NCBI RefSeq assembly: GCF_026898115.1
Contig: NZ_CP114036.1
Location: forward strand, 4,520,001-4,584,000
Length of the DNA stretch: 64,000 bases
From: Streptomyces sp. S465
Lineage (GTDB): Bacteria > Actinomycetota > Actinomycetes > Streptomycetales > Streptomycetaceae
Direction of reading: 5' to 3'
This document shows positions 15,408-23,774 of this stretch, piece by piece (the first letter of the stretch is position 1; each line of letters opens with the position of its first letter). The position numbers were made by a program, and so were the translations under genes. Under the pieces are notes generated by a model. The model saw only the letters and a program-made list of their open reading frames with translations. It made no database searches and was not told the origin of the DNA.

Positions 15408-15751
15408 TCGGTGATGCTCCTGAGGAATTCGGGTACTGCGGTCTTGAGGATGCTGGGGATTTTCGTCGGAGATTCCAGACATTCCATCTGCGGGTCGGAG
15501 ACTGCGGTCAGCCGGACAATCCGCGCGGACGGTAGGAGTTCACCGATCAGGCGGTCCAGCCGTTGCGCTCGCCAGCTGGGCTCATCCACGTCGATCAGCA
15601 CCACATCCGGTCGCATGTGATGGGCCAGAGAAATTGCTTCTCGGGCCGATCCAGCGATGCCGGACAGCTCCAGTCCGGGCTCCTCGACTACGAGATCGGC
15701 GAGAGCACTCAACACCAGTGGGTGGTGCTCCACGACGAGAACTCTGTGCAT
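15404..15751 (-). CDS. Stand-alone, degenerate response-regulator receiver domain
   Basis: 115 residues from ATG 15751, with AAGGAG nine bases before it. It follows the CheY fold pattern (MHRVLVVEHHPLVLSALADL, then RPDVVLIDVDEP with acceptor Asp54). The usual acidic pair is Glu8-His9, and the conserved Lys near the end is missing: the segment reads CLESPTKIPS instead of GYLLK. There is no output domain, where NarL-type proteins would have a LuxR helix-turn-helix. Its stop overlaps the GH5 start, so the two are translationally coupled. It may be a phosphorylation-independent adaptor or a remnant of a regulator whose C-terminus was replaced. Confidence 0.8.
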   Translation of the reverse strand: MHRVLVVEHHPLVLSALADLVVEEPGLELSGIAGSAREAISLAHHMRPDVVLIDVDEPSWRAQRLDRLIGELLPSARIVRLTAVSDPQMECLESPTKIPSILKTAVPEFLRSITE

Positions 15752-15843
15752 CGATTTGGAGCTCCTTCGGGCTTGTCCTTTCGCTGCACGACATTAGGGA
15801 GTGGCCGCAGTCCGATTCGCCGTACGCCTGGTTGAAATCTGCG

Positions 15844-15859
15844 TACCTCAATTGCAGGA
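15844..15859. promoter_or_regulatory. Half-conserved operator-like site
   Basis: TACCTCAATTGCAGGA shares its first eleven bases with the perfect palindrome centred 48 bases to the right. Both lie upstream of the receiver-GH5 operon. Confidence 0.5.
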
Positions 15860-15873
15860 ATTCCGGGCACACC

Positions 15874-15924
15874 AAACGGCCGAATTCCGCCTACCTCAAT
15901 TGAGGTAGGAGAATTCGGCCGTTT
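15874..15924. promoter_or_regulatory. Long palindrome centred on TACCTCAATTGAGGTA
   Basis: The core TACCTCAATTGAGGTA (15892-15907) is a perfect 16-bp palindrome. It is extended by AAACGGCCGAATTC on the left and GAATTCGGCCGTTT on the right, giving arms of about 25 bases with one mismatch and one bulge. The block is A+T-rich for this genome and lies 123 bases upstream of the receiver gene start. It could be an operator, a terminator for the GH6 operon, or both. The known Streptomyces CebR box TGGGAGCGCTCCCA is not seen here. Confidence 0.7.
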
Positions 15925-15969
15925 TGTATGGGTTATGTCCGCTTTGGGGGAGGCAAGAAGGCATGCGAA

Positions 15970-15996
15970 GGCGCCGGTCAGCGGGTGACCGGCGCC
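15970..15996 (-). terminator. Hairpin after the GH6 gene
   Basis: GGCGCCGGTCA (15970-15980) pairs with TGACCGGCGCC (15986-15996), an 11-bp stem with a 5-base loop, 46 bases beyond the GH6 stop. Confidence 0.7.
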
Positions 15997-16041
15997 GGTG
16001 AGAGGGGGGTCAGCGCATCAGCGGGGCAGCGGAGCAGCGCA

Positions 16042-17115
16042 TCAGCGGGTCAGGCGGTACGCGTAGCCGGGGACGAACGTGCCCGCACCGGCGGCACAGC
16101 CGTCCGCCTGGCCCGGCTCCTTGATCCACAGGAAGGCGTCCACCCCGGGGATGCCCGTGGCGGCGGTGGGGGGCTTGCCCAGCTTGCGGCCCGGCGGGTC
16201 GCAGAAGCGGTGGTTCCGCGTGGGCCCCGCCCCATTGCGGCTGGTGTCGACCACGACCCCCAGCCGGGGCCGGCGCACCTCCCTGACCACGGACAGTCCG
16301 TAGCGCACCTCGTCGGCGGTGGCGTTGAAGTTGGAGACGTTGACCGCTATCCCGTCCCCGTACCGCTCTATCCCGGCGTGCCGCAGCCGGGCGGCCATGG
16401 TGCGCGCGGGCTGCCATCCGGAGTTCCCGGCGTCGTAGTAGACCCGGGCCCGGGGCGCCCCCCGCTGGAGCGCCCGCGCCGCGTACGACAGCGCCGCGAA
16501 CCGCTCCGCCCGCTGCCGCGGCTTGAGACAGCTCATATGCGCGAGCGCGTCCGGTTCCAGGATGACGATGGCGCGCCCGTCCCCTATCCCCCGGGTGAGG
16601 GCCTCGCTCCACCGCCGGTACGCGGCCGTGTCCCCGGCGCCGCCGGAGCTCAGCTGCTGGCAGTCGCGCTGCGGGATGGTGTACGTGACCAGCACCGGAA
16701 TCCGCCGCTGGGCGGCGGCGGTGCGCACGACGTAGCGGGCCCGCTCCTCGATCAGGGACTCATTGGTCTCGGTGAGCCAGGCGCCCTGGGGCTCGGCGGC
16801 GATCCGCCGGGAGATGGCCGCCGCCCGCCGGTCGCGCGGATGGTCGCGTACCCAGCTCGCCGCCGGGTTGTGGGGATCGACATAGAAACGGGTCGTCGCC
16901 GGGAAGGCCGGCTTGACCACGGGGAGTGTCGGCTTGGGCGCGGACCGCGGCGTCGGGCCCGCGAACAGGGCCTGCACGGTGGTCGCCGCCATCACCACCT
17001 CGGCCACCAGCACCATGACGATCAGCTGGGCGACACCCCGGCCCGCCCACCGGGAGGTCCGTCCGCGCGTCGGCGGGCGGGTCCGGCCGACGCGTTCGCG
17101 CAGTTTGGCGATCAT
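16042..17115 (-). CDS. Glycoside hydrolase family 6 endoglucanase, membrane-anchored or secreted
   Basis: 357 residues. A basic N-terminus (RGRTSRWAGRG) precedes a hydrophobic segment (about 29-50). The GH6 core is clear: FYVDPHNPAASWV, VLVTYTIPQRDCQQLSSGG, DGRAIVILEPDALA (catalytic acid Asp in LEPD), YYDAGNSGWQPA, NVSNFNATADE and VDTSRNGAGP, with a C-terminal FLWIKEPGQADGC. Conserved Cys pairs fit the family's disulfides. It cleaves beta-1,4-glucan by inversion. There is no binding module. The inactive-looking subtilase gene lies 17 bases upstream on the same strand, so they are probably one operon. Confidence 0.93.
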   Translation of the reverse strand: MIAKLRERVGRTRPPTRGRTSRWAGRGVAQLIVMVLVAEVVMAATTVQALFAGPTPRSAPKPTLPVVKPAFPATTRFYVDPHNPAASWVRDHPRDRRAAAISRRIAAEPQGAWLTETNESLIEERARYVVRTAAAQRRIPVLVTYTIPQRDCQQLSSGGAGDTAAYRRWSEALTRGIGDGRAIVILEPDALAHMSCLKPRQRAERFAALSYAARALQRGAPRARVYYDAGNSGWQPARTMAARLRHAGIERYGDGIAVNVSNFNATADEVRYGLSVVREVRRPRLGVVVDTSRNGAGPTRNHRFCDPPGRKLGKPPTAATGIPGVDAFLWIKEPGQADGCAAGAGTFVPGYAYRLTR

Positions 17116-17132
17116 GGCGAGTCCGTCCGGTC

Positions 17133-18311
17133 TCAGCCGTTGCGGGAGTTGTCGGGCGGGGGCCTGCGCCGGCTGATGAGCACCACCGCCAGAACCGCGA
17201 GCACCACCAGGACTCCGGCCACTATCCCTATCGCGACCAGGGCCGATTCATCGCCCTTCGGTTCGGCGGCGGAGGCGGCCGGGGTGGCGTGCGGATGGCG
17301 GCGGGGGGCGGCGGGCTCGGCGGCGGCAGCCGGCGCGGCCCGGTCCGCCAGCGCCTTGGCCGGGGCGATCACCCCGTAGCCGTAGCGGGGGTCATGCCCG
17401 GCGGAGCCCTTGCGGTGGGCGGTGTCGATCAGCTTCTGGACGATCTGGTTGGCGTTCCAGCGGGGGTGCTCCGCGCGCAGCAGCGCGGCCCCGGCCGCGA
17501 CCCAGGGGGCGGCGAAGCCGGTGCCGTCACCGGTCCAGTAGTCGTTGTCGCCGGAAGTGGTGAGGATGGCGACGCCGGGGGCGGCCAGGAGGGTCTTCCC
17601 GCCGTGGTGGGAGGAGCTCCACACGGCGCCCTTCCGGTCGGTGGCCACCACGGCGACCACACCGGGGAGCGCGGCCGGGTAGGTGGGCCGGTTGCCGTCC
17701 TTGCCGTTGTCGCCCGCACCGGCCACCACCACGGCGTTCTTGGCGACGGCGTACTTGACCGCGGACCGCAGCGCGGGGGTGGGACGCTTGAAGGAGACGG
17801 TCAGATCGATGATGCGCACGCCATGGCCGACCGCGTGCCGGATGGCCTGCGCGGTGGCGTCGGCCACGGGCTTTCCGTCGCGGTAGACGCCGAGCGGCAT
17901 CACCTTGGCCTCGGGCGCCAGCCCGTACACCCCGTCGCCGCGGTAGTTGCGGCCGGTGCCGGCGATGATTCCGGCGGCGTGGGTGGACTGCTCGGCCGCA
18001 TGGCCGGTGTCCCGGGTGCCGAAACCGCCGGTGCCGCCCGCGAAATCCTTTCCGCGGACCACGCGGCCGCGCAGATCCGGATGGGTCGCGTCGACCCCGG
18101 TGCCGATGACCGCGACGGTCACCCCGGCGCCTTTGTTGAATTTCCAGGCACGTTCCGCATTGAGCGTGGTCAGCGCCCATTCGGAATCGTGCAGCGAACC
18201 GGAACCGGAATCACTTGCCGCGGCCGGCGTGGCCAGTGCGAGCGTCATCACCGCGATGACTGCTCCGGCCCGGCCGGCGAATGGATGGCGTGACATCGCG
18301 TGACCTGACAT
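17133..18311 (-). CDS. Mycosin-like S8 subtilase with replaced catalytic Asp and Ser (probable pseudoprotease)
   Basis: 392 residues with signal peptide (about 14-32), a subtilisin fold domain and a C-terminal membrane helix (about 360-382) followed by RRRPPP, the layout of MycP proteases of type VII secretion. The catalytic Asp motif, normally D-T-G, reads VIGTGVD (Gly70), and the Ser motif, normally G-T-S, reads GDGTGFAAPWV (Gly265). The His motif STHAAG (His111) is kept. Both changes are single-base (GGC for GAC and for AGC). The rest of the fold is well preserved, which argues for retained function as a binding or scaffold protein. No other ESX genes are seen nearby. Confidence 0.88.
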   Translation of the reverse strand: MSGHAMSRHPFAGRAGAVIAVMTLALATPAAASDSGSGSLHDSEWALTTLNAERAWKFNKGAGVTVAVIGTGVDATHPDLRGRVVRGKDFAGGTGGFGTRDTGHAAEQSTHAAGIIAGTGRNYRGDGVYGLAPEAKVMPLGVYRDGKPVADATAQAIRHAVGHGVRIIDLTVSFKRPTPALRSAVKYAVAKNAVVVAGAGDNGKDGNRPTYPAALPGVVAVVATDRKGAVWSSSHHGGKTLLAAPGVAILTTSGDNDYWTGDGTGFAAPWVAAGAALLRAEHPRWNANQIVQKLIDTAHRKGSAGHDPRYGYGVIAPAKALADRAAPAAAAEPAAPRRHPHATPAASAAEPKGDESALVAIGIVAGVLVVLAVLAVVLISRRRPPPDNSRNG

Positions 18312-18590
18312 TACGTCACCTACTCTCCTCGCATGGGACGCAAGGCCGTCGGGCCCATCTCATCTTTGGACATCCCCCGCAAGTAATGACACCCGCGAGC
18401 GGGTGAGCACACCGTCCCTTCTTTGGGGGACCGGTGGGAACGCCCCGGGTCCGGCTCTCCCCAATACGGGGGACCGGACAGGTCCGCCGAAGGTGTACCA
18501 GCCGCTCCCCCGAGCGCGGGTACTACCTCCTTTTCGGGTGACGCACTCTTGGTGCAACGGCGATAAAAGCCTCCTGCCGAGGGAGTCGCG

Positions 18591-19091
18591 ATGCAGCGTT
18601 TCCGAACGTTCAGCGAGCGCACCGGCGAGCCGGATGACGAGGTGGATACCACCGCCCGGAGGCGTACCGGGATGTTCTCGCGCGCCCTCCCGAGGCGGAA
18701 CCCGATGGCGGGCCTGCCCGGTCTGGCCGTGCGTTTCGCGGTGGTCGGCGGGGGCGGAGTGCTGGTGAACACGGTGGTCCTCTTCGTGCTCTACCACTGG
18801 GCCGGGCTGCCGCTGCTGGCGGCGTCGTCGATAGCGGTGGAAATCGCCGTGGTCCACAACTATCTGCTGAACGACCGGTGGACCTTCGCGGTGCGCACCC
18901 CGTCCCTCAGACGATTCATCAAGTTCAATGTCACCGTCCTGGGCGGGCTCGCGGTGAATGTGTTCATCGTCTGGTCGCTGGTGCGGGCCGGAATGCATTT
19001 GCTGATGGCCAATTGTCTCGGCATCGCGGCGGCGTTCGCGGTCAACTTCGCATCGAGTACCGGCTGGGTCTGGGGGAGGCGAAGCCGATGA
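18591..19091 (+). CDS. GtrA family membrane protein
   Basis: 166 residues; GGGAG precedes the ATG. After a hydrophilic N-terminus of about 40 residues, four membrane helices follow: RFAVVGGGGVLVNTVVLFVL, the segment around LLAASSIAVEIAVVHNYLLN, FNVTVLGGLAVNVFIVWSLV and the last, NCLGIAAAFAVNFASST. The NYLLNDRWTF and NFASSTGWVW motifs are typical of GtrA, small proteins thought to move polyprenyl-phosphate sugars or assist surface polysaccharide synthesis. The next gene, a GT2 synthase, starts within its stop (ATGA), so the pair is likely to work together. Confidence 0.9.
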   Translation: MQRFRTFSERTGEPDDEVDTTARRRTGMFSRALPRRNPMAGLPGLAVRFAVVGGGGVLVNTVVLFVLYHWAGLPLLAASSIAVEIAVVHNYLLNDRWTFAVRTPSLRRFIKFNVTVLGGLAVNVFIVWSLVRAGMHLLMANCLGIAAAFAVNFASSTGWVWGRRSR

Positions 19092-20383
19092 TTGTCGCCA
19101 TCGTCTACCTGGTGCTGATCGTGGTCTCGATCCTGCTCACCGTGCAGTCGGCCCATGTCCTCTATCTCATGCTCTACACCTGGGACCGGGCGGACGCCGA
19201 ACGGAAGGCCAGGGCGCCGGAGGAGTTTCTGCCGCCCCAGCTCTCCTTCAGTGTCCTGCTGCCCGCCCGGCATGAGGAAGACGTCATCCAGAGCACCATC
19301 GAACGCGTGGTGCGGGCCGACTATCCGGCCGAACTGCTGGAGGTCTTCGTGATCTGCTCCCAGGACGACACCGGCACGGTGAAAAAGGCGGAGGAGAAGA
19401 TCGACGAGTTGCACCGCGAAGGTCTGCACAATGTGCGGGTCGTGGTGTTCGACGACAAGCCGATCAACAAGCCGCACGGCCTCAACACGGCCCTTCCGCA
19501 CACCGCCAACGAGGTGGTGACCATCTTCGACGCGGAAGACGACATCCACCCGAAGATCTTCAGTCTGGTGAACACCGTGATGGTCCAGGAGGACGTCAGG
19601 GTCGTCCAGGCCGGTGTGCAGCTGATGAACTACCAGTCCAACTGGTACTCCACACTCAACGTCCTCGAGTACTTCTTCTGGTTCAAGAGCCGGCTGCACT
19701 ACCACGCCCACTTCGGCTCGATCCCGCTCGGCGGCAACACCGTCTTCTTCGCCCGCCAACTGCTGCTGCGGCTCGGCGGCTGGGACGACCGCAACCTCAC
19801 CGAGGACGCCGACATGGGCCTGCGGATATCCGCCATGGGCGAGCGGGTGCGCGTCGTCTACGACGACCGGTACGTGACCAAGGAGGAGACCCCGCCGACC
19901 CTCGGCCACTTCATCCGGCAGCGCACCCGCTGGAGCCAGGGCTTCATGCAGACCCTGAAGAAGGGCACCTGGAAGAAGATGCCGACGCGCAAACAGCGCT
20001 GGCTCGCCTTCTACGTCCTGGCGTTCCCGCGCGGGCAGGCGCTGCTCGGCCTCTATCTGCCGCTCTCACTGGGCATGATCCTGATCCTCAAAGTGCCGGT
20101 GATGATCGCGCTCTGCTCCTATCTGCCCGTGCTGCTGCTGGCCGCGCACTTTCTGGTCCAGGCAGTGGGCCTGTACGAGTTCACCGGCGCCCACGGTCTC
20201 GAGGCCTCGCCGAAGGCCGTCCTCCGGATGGCCATCGCCTGGTTCCCCTTCCAGATGGTCCTCGCGTACGCCGCGCTGCGCGCCATGCGGCGCGAGATGC
20301 TCGGCCGCCACGACTGGGAGAAGACACAGCACGTAGGCGCCCACCGGGCCACCACGGAGGAGGCGGAGTCGCGTGTCGGATAA
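19088..20383 (+). CDS. Processive family 2 glycosyltransferase (CesA/CslA-like)
   Basis: 431 residues. One N-terminal helix (about 3-25), a cytosolic GT2 domain (about 50-295) and two to four C-terminal helices. The synthase motifs are complete: FSVLLPARHEED, FDAEDD (148-152, DxD type), LTEDADMGLR (TED, about 238-240) and FIRQRTRWSQG (QxxRW, 278-282). This set marks processive polymerases such as cellulose, hyaluronan or chitin synthases; no PilZ domain is present. It is shorter than BcsA. Overlaps with GtrA upstream and the GT39-like gene downstream indicate one operon. A beta-linked surface polysaccharide is the likely product; which sugar is unknown. Confidence 0.9.
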   Translation: MIVAIVYLVLIVVSILLTVQSAHVLYLMLYTWDRADAERKARAPEEFLPPQLSFSVLLPARHEEDVIQSTIERVVRADYPAELLEVFVICSQDDTGTVKKAEEKIDELHREGLHNVRVVVFDDKPINKPHGLNTALPHTANEVVTIFDAEDDIHPKIFSLVNTVMVQEDVRVVQAGVQLMNYQSNWYSTLNVLEYFFWFKSRLHYHAHFGSIPLGGNTVFFARQLLLRLGGWDDRNLTEDADMGLRISAMGERVRVVYDDRYVTKEETPPTLGHFIRQRTRWSQGFMQTLKKGTWKKMPTRKQRWLAFYVLAFPRGQALLGLYLPLSLGMILILKVPVMIALCSYLPVLLLAAHFLVQAVGLYEFTGAHGLEASPKAVLRMAIAWFPFQMVLAYAALRAMRREMLGRHDWEKTQHVGAHRATTEEAESRVG

Positions 20384-22172
20384 CACCACGCCCTCGCGGC
20401 CGACGCCCGTCGCCGCGACGGACAAGCGCGCCGCCAAGCGCGCCACGGAGGAGAAGCGGCCCGCGGGGGACAAGCGGCCCGCAGGACCCAACAGGGCCGC
20501 AGAGGACAAGAAGCCCGCGGCGGACAAGAAGCCCGCGCGGCCGCCGCGGCGGCGCCGCCCGAGGTTCTCGGTGGAGCGCGGCTGGTTCCCCCCGCTGGGA
20601 TCCAAGGGGAAGGTCGCCCTGGTCGTCTCCCTGCTGACCGGGCTGCTCACCCACGGCTACCACCTGTTCCGCTATCCGCTCTACCTCACCGACGAGGGCA
20701 TCTACATGCAGCGGGCGTGGTCGGTGGTGCGGGAGACCAGCCTGTCGCCGTACACCTACGACTACGACCACGCCCCGCTGGGCTGGATCACGCTGGCCGG
20801 GTGGGCCTTCCCGCTGCCGAAGCAGTTCGAGACCTTCGGAAACGCGATCAACACCGGACGGTTTCTGATGCTGCTGGTGCATGTCGCGAGCGTCTATCTG
20901 CTGTTCGAGATCACCCGTCGGCTGTCCGGCAGTGTGCTGGCCGCCACCGTGGCCTCGTTCCTCTTCAACGTCTCGCCGATCGCGGTCTACTTCCAGCGCC
21001 AGGTTCTGCTGGACAACCTGATGATCTTCTGGCTGCTGCTGAGCCTGTTCGCGCTGCTGCGCCGGGAAGTCACCATCAGATCGGTGTTCGGTGGCGGGTT
21101 CGCGCTGGGCATCGCGCTGATCACCAAGGAGAACGCGATCTTCTTCGTGCCGACCTTCATGTATCTGCTCTACCGGAGGGTCAAAGGGTCGGCCAGCCAC
21201 CGGTTCACCAGCTCCCTGTGGCCGTTCGCCGCGCTCGCCCCGATCGGCGGCTATGTGACCTACGCACTGCTCAAGAACGAGCTGCTGCCGAGCGGGTTCG
21301 ACTTCGACCTGAACAATCCGCCCGCGGACCACGTCTCGCTGCTCTACACCCTGTGGTGGCAGCTCAACCGCAACCAGGGCACGCTCTTCAGCGAAACCGG
21401 GCTGTTGCAGACCAGCTGGCTGGTGCGGGACAAGTACCTGCTGATCGTCGGGGTGTGCGCGATGCTGATCAGCCTGTGGCTCGGCGTCCGGGACCGTAAG
21501 CGCAACCTGGGATTTCTCATCGCCGGGACGCTGGCCTTCGGATACGCCTTCTACCTGGTGCGCGGCAGCGTGGTGCTGGATTTCTACGTCACCCCGCTGA
21601 TCCCGATGCTGGCGATCAACGTCGGCATGGTCACGGACCGGCTGCTCACGGGTTCGTCCGGAAATCGGTTCCTCCGCGGCGCCCATTCCATGACGCGGGT
21701 CGCCCTGCCGTCGTTCGTCGCGATTCTGCTCCTCGCGTCACCGGCCTCCGGATATCTCGTCCACACCAATACCGAGGGCCGTACGCAGATCGCCGACCAG
21801 TACCAGTCCAGGATCAATCTCACCGGAATGCAGCATGCCCAGATCGCCTGGGTGCGCAAGCATGTCCCGCCCAATTCGCGCATCATCATGGACGACGACC
21901 TGTGGGGGGAACTCCACGATGTGCGGCCGTTCTATCCGTATGCGCATTCCCACTGGAACGCCTCGTCCGACCCGGATGTCCGCGACAAACTGTTCAAGAA
22001 GAAATGGCAGAACGTCGACTACATCATCATGTCGAACAAGATGCGCAAGTCGATGGCCACAAACAATGCGGACGGCCGGGAGAACTGGATACTCCAGGCG
22101 CTGCGTAATTCCGACCGGGTCTGGTCGGAAACCCAGGGCAATATCAAGCTGGAAATCTACCGTGTGCAGTAG
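20373..22172 (+). CDS. GT39/ArnT-like polytopic glycosyltransferase
   Basis: 599 residues from GTG 20373, inside the last codons of the GT2 gene. Residues 1-65 are a Lys/Ala/Pro-rich cytosolic tail. The following body has about ten membrane helices, with the acidic first loop YLTDEGIYM (Asp107, Glu108) that binds the lipid-phosphate sugar in the PMT/ArnT fold, and VSPIAVYFQRQVLLDNLMIF as a second family mark. The C-terminal 110 residues are soluble and outside. It would transfer a sugar from a polyprenyl phosphate to a protein, lipid or polymer at the cell surface. The operon context suggests the surface protein or the GT2 product as acceptor. Confidence 0.88.
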   Translation: MSDNTTPSRPTPVAATDKRAAKRATEEKRPAGDKRPAGPNRAAEDKKPAADKKPARPPRRRRPRFSVERGWFPPLGSKGKVALVVSLLTGLLTHGYHLFRYPLYLTDEGIYMQRAWSVVRETSLSPYTYDYDHAPLGWITLAGWAFPLPKQFETFGNAINTGRFLMLLVHVASVYLLFEITRRLSGSVLAATVASFLFNVSPIAVYFQRQVLLDNLMIFWLLLSLFALLRREVTIRSVFGGGFALGIALITKENAIFFVPTFMYLLYRRVKGSASHRFTSSLWPFAALAPIGGYVTYALLKNELLPSGFDFDLNNPPADHVSLLYTLWWQLNRNQGTLFSETGLLQTSWLVRDKYLLIVGVCAMLISLWLGVRDRKRNLGFLIAGTLAFGYAFYLVRGSVVLDFYVTPLIPMLAINVGMVTDRLLTGSSGNRFLRGAHSMTRVALPSFVAILLLASPASGYLVHTNTEGRTQIADQYQSRINLTGMQHAQIAWVRKHVPPNSRIIMDDDLWGELHDVRPFYPYAHSHWNASSDPDVRDKLFKKKWQNVDYIIMSNKMRKSMATNNADGRENWILQALRNSDRVWSETQGNIKLEIYRVQ

Positions 22173-22196
22173 CCATGGGAAGAGGAGGTGAAGGCC

Positions 22197-23633
22197 ATGC
22201 CTGAGTACGACGAGGACTGGGATGTCTCCGAGGACAGGGATGATCCCGAGTACGAGGAGAACACCCCCGACGGTGGCAAGAAGAAGAAAAAGCTCACCTG
22301 GAAGACCGTCCTGCTGGCTCTCGTGGTCTTCGCGATCGTCGGATCGCTCGTCCAGGTGGTCGCGCGCGGCGGCTTCGGAGGCGCCCTGAACACCACCGGC
22401 AACGGAGGCGGGGGCGCGCCGAAGAAGGAGCACTCCCAGCAGGAGCGGGAAATACGCCCGCCCAAGCAGCCCAAGACCATCAAACTGGGCAACCAGCGGG
22501 TTCCCCAGGCGTCCGGCCCGATCATCGTGATCAACCCGGGGCTGGTCAGTCCGGGCGGCAGCGCCGCGGTCGAGGGGGGTGGCTTCGACAAGAAGGCCAC
22601 CGTGGACATCCTGCTCAAGGCCCGGAAGTCGGACACCAAGGGCCGCGCCATCGGCAGCGTCCGCTCGGACAAGCACGGGTCGATCTACGCCCGGTTCACC
22701 ATGCCCGAGACCGCGGGCAACCGCCCCGCGGTCCTGGTGGCGCAGCAGCGCGGCTCGTCCAAGGCGGCCGAGGCCCAGGTGGTCACCGGCGGCGCGGTCG
22801 GCACCGCGAAGATCAACAAGCTGGTCGGCCGGCCCGGTGACGTGGTGACGGTCAGCGCCCGCGGCTTCCGCCCCGGCGAGGCCATCGACGTCTTCTGGGG
22901 ACGGACCACCGGCACCCCCGTGACCACGCTGCACACCGACGGCAGCGGCGGCGTCGCCCATGCGGCGATCAAGGTGGGCGTGGCCCCGACCGGCTCCAGC
23001 ACCCTGGTCCTGGTGGGCAAGCGCAGCAAGACCACGGCCACCGCGCCGTTCCAGATGCTGGCCATGTACCCCTCGATGAAGTCCCGGCCGTACGCGCTCA
23101 AGGCCGGTCAGCGGATCACGCTGTCCGCCAACAAGTTCGCGCCGGGTGAGCGGGTGCTGGTCTACATCAACTCCACCGGGGGCCTGCCGGCCTTCACCGC
23201 GCAGGCGAACGGCATGGGGCAGATCCGCGATGTGGCGTTCAACGTGCCGTTCGGCCTCAAGGGGCGGCAGACGCTGATGGCGATCGGCGACCAGAGCCGG
23301 GCCGTGGTCCGCTCGGGCTTCACCGTGCTGCCGTACACCCCGTCCGCCGAGCCCAGCGCCTTCGGCGGCAGGGCGGGCACCACGCTCAGCTTCTACGTCG
23401 CGGGGTTCGCTCCGGGCGAGACGGTGAACGCCTACGCCGGTTCGGGCTCCAAGGCCCAGCGCAAGATCGGCACCTTCCAGGTGGACAGCCGGGGCAAGGC
23501 GTCGGCCGTGGGCTCGTACAAGATCACCCCGGCCGATGAGAACGGGGTGGCCTTCCAGCTCATCGGCCAGAAGAGCGGTGGCGTCGCCAAGGCGAGCATC
23601 AACATGTCCTCCGGCCACGGCCAGGGCGACTAG
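22197..23633 (+). CDS. Membrane-anchored surface protein with Ig/IPT-like repeats
   Basis: 478 residues from ATG 22197, eight bases after AGAGGAGG; a GTG at 22188 lies within that site. The short acidic cytosolic N-terminus (Asp/Glu-rich, then KKKKK) is followed by one membrane helix (about 37-56) and a large outer part. The outer part has at least four beta-sandwich-like repeats, each marked by a phrase such as VSPGGSAAVEGGGF, RPGDVVTVSARGFRPGE, KAGQRITLSANKFAPGER and GTTLSFYVAGFAPGETV. No catalytic motif is seen. It may bind or organise the polysaccharide made by the upstream synthase, or be the acceptor of the GT39-like enzyme. Confidence 0.8.
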   Translation: MPEYDEDWDVSEDRDDPEYEENTPDGGKKKKKLTWKTVLLALVVFAIVGSLVQVVARGGFGGALNTTGNGGGGAPKKEHSQQEREIRPPKQPKTIKLGNQRVPQASGPIIVINPGLVSPGGSAAVEGGGFDKKATVDILLKARKSDTKGRAIGSVRSDKHGSIYARFTMPETAGNRPAVLVAQQRGSSKAAEAQVVTGGAVGTAKINKLVGRPGDVVTVSARGFRPGEAIDVFWGRTTGTPVTTLHTDGSGGVAHAAIKVGVAPTGSSTLVLVGKRSKTTATAPFQMLAMYPSMKSRPYALKAGQRITLSANKFAPGERVLVYINSTGGLPAFTAQANGMGQIRDVAFNVPFGLKGRQTLMAIGDQSRAVVRSGFTVLPYTPSAEPSAFGGRAGTTLSFYVAGFAPGETVNAYAGSGSKAQRKIGTFQVDSRGKASAVGSYKITPADENGVAFQLIGQKSGGVAKASINMSSGHGQGD

Positions 23634-23655
23634 GGACCGGAACCACACCGGGGAA

Positions 23656-23701
23656 GAACGTGGGCCGGTCCGTGCCGGAGGACCGGCGGGGGCCCACGTT
23701 C
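23656..23701 (+). terminator. Hairpin after the surface-protein gene
   Basis: GAACGTGGGCC (23656-23666) pairs with GGCCCACGTTC (23691-23701), with additional GGTC/GACC pairing inside. It closes the four-gene GtrA-GT2-GT39-surface protein operon. Confidence 0.75.
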
Positions 23702-23774
23702 CGGAAGGCGGCCGCCGACGGCCATAGGGCGGCTCACCAGTTCCATAGATGTACCATGCGTCCTGGAGTGTCCT

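Noticed and set aside
14133..18311. CebR-type cellulose operators near the GH5 and GH6 genes
   Set aside because: TGGGAGCGCTCCCA or a close variant was not found upstream of either gene.
22188..22196. GTG 22188 as start of the surface-protein gene
   Set aside because: It lies inside the AGAGGAGG ribosome site that serves ATG 22197.
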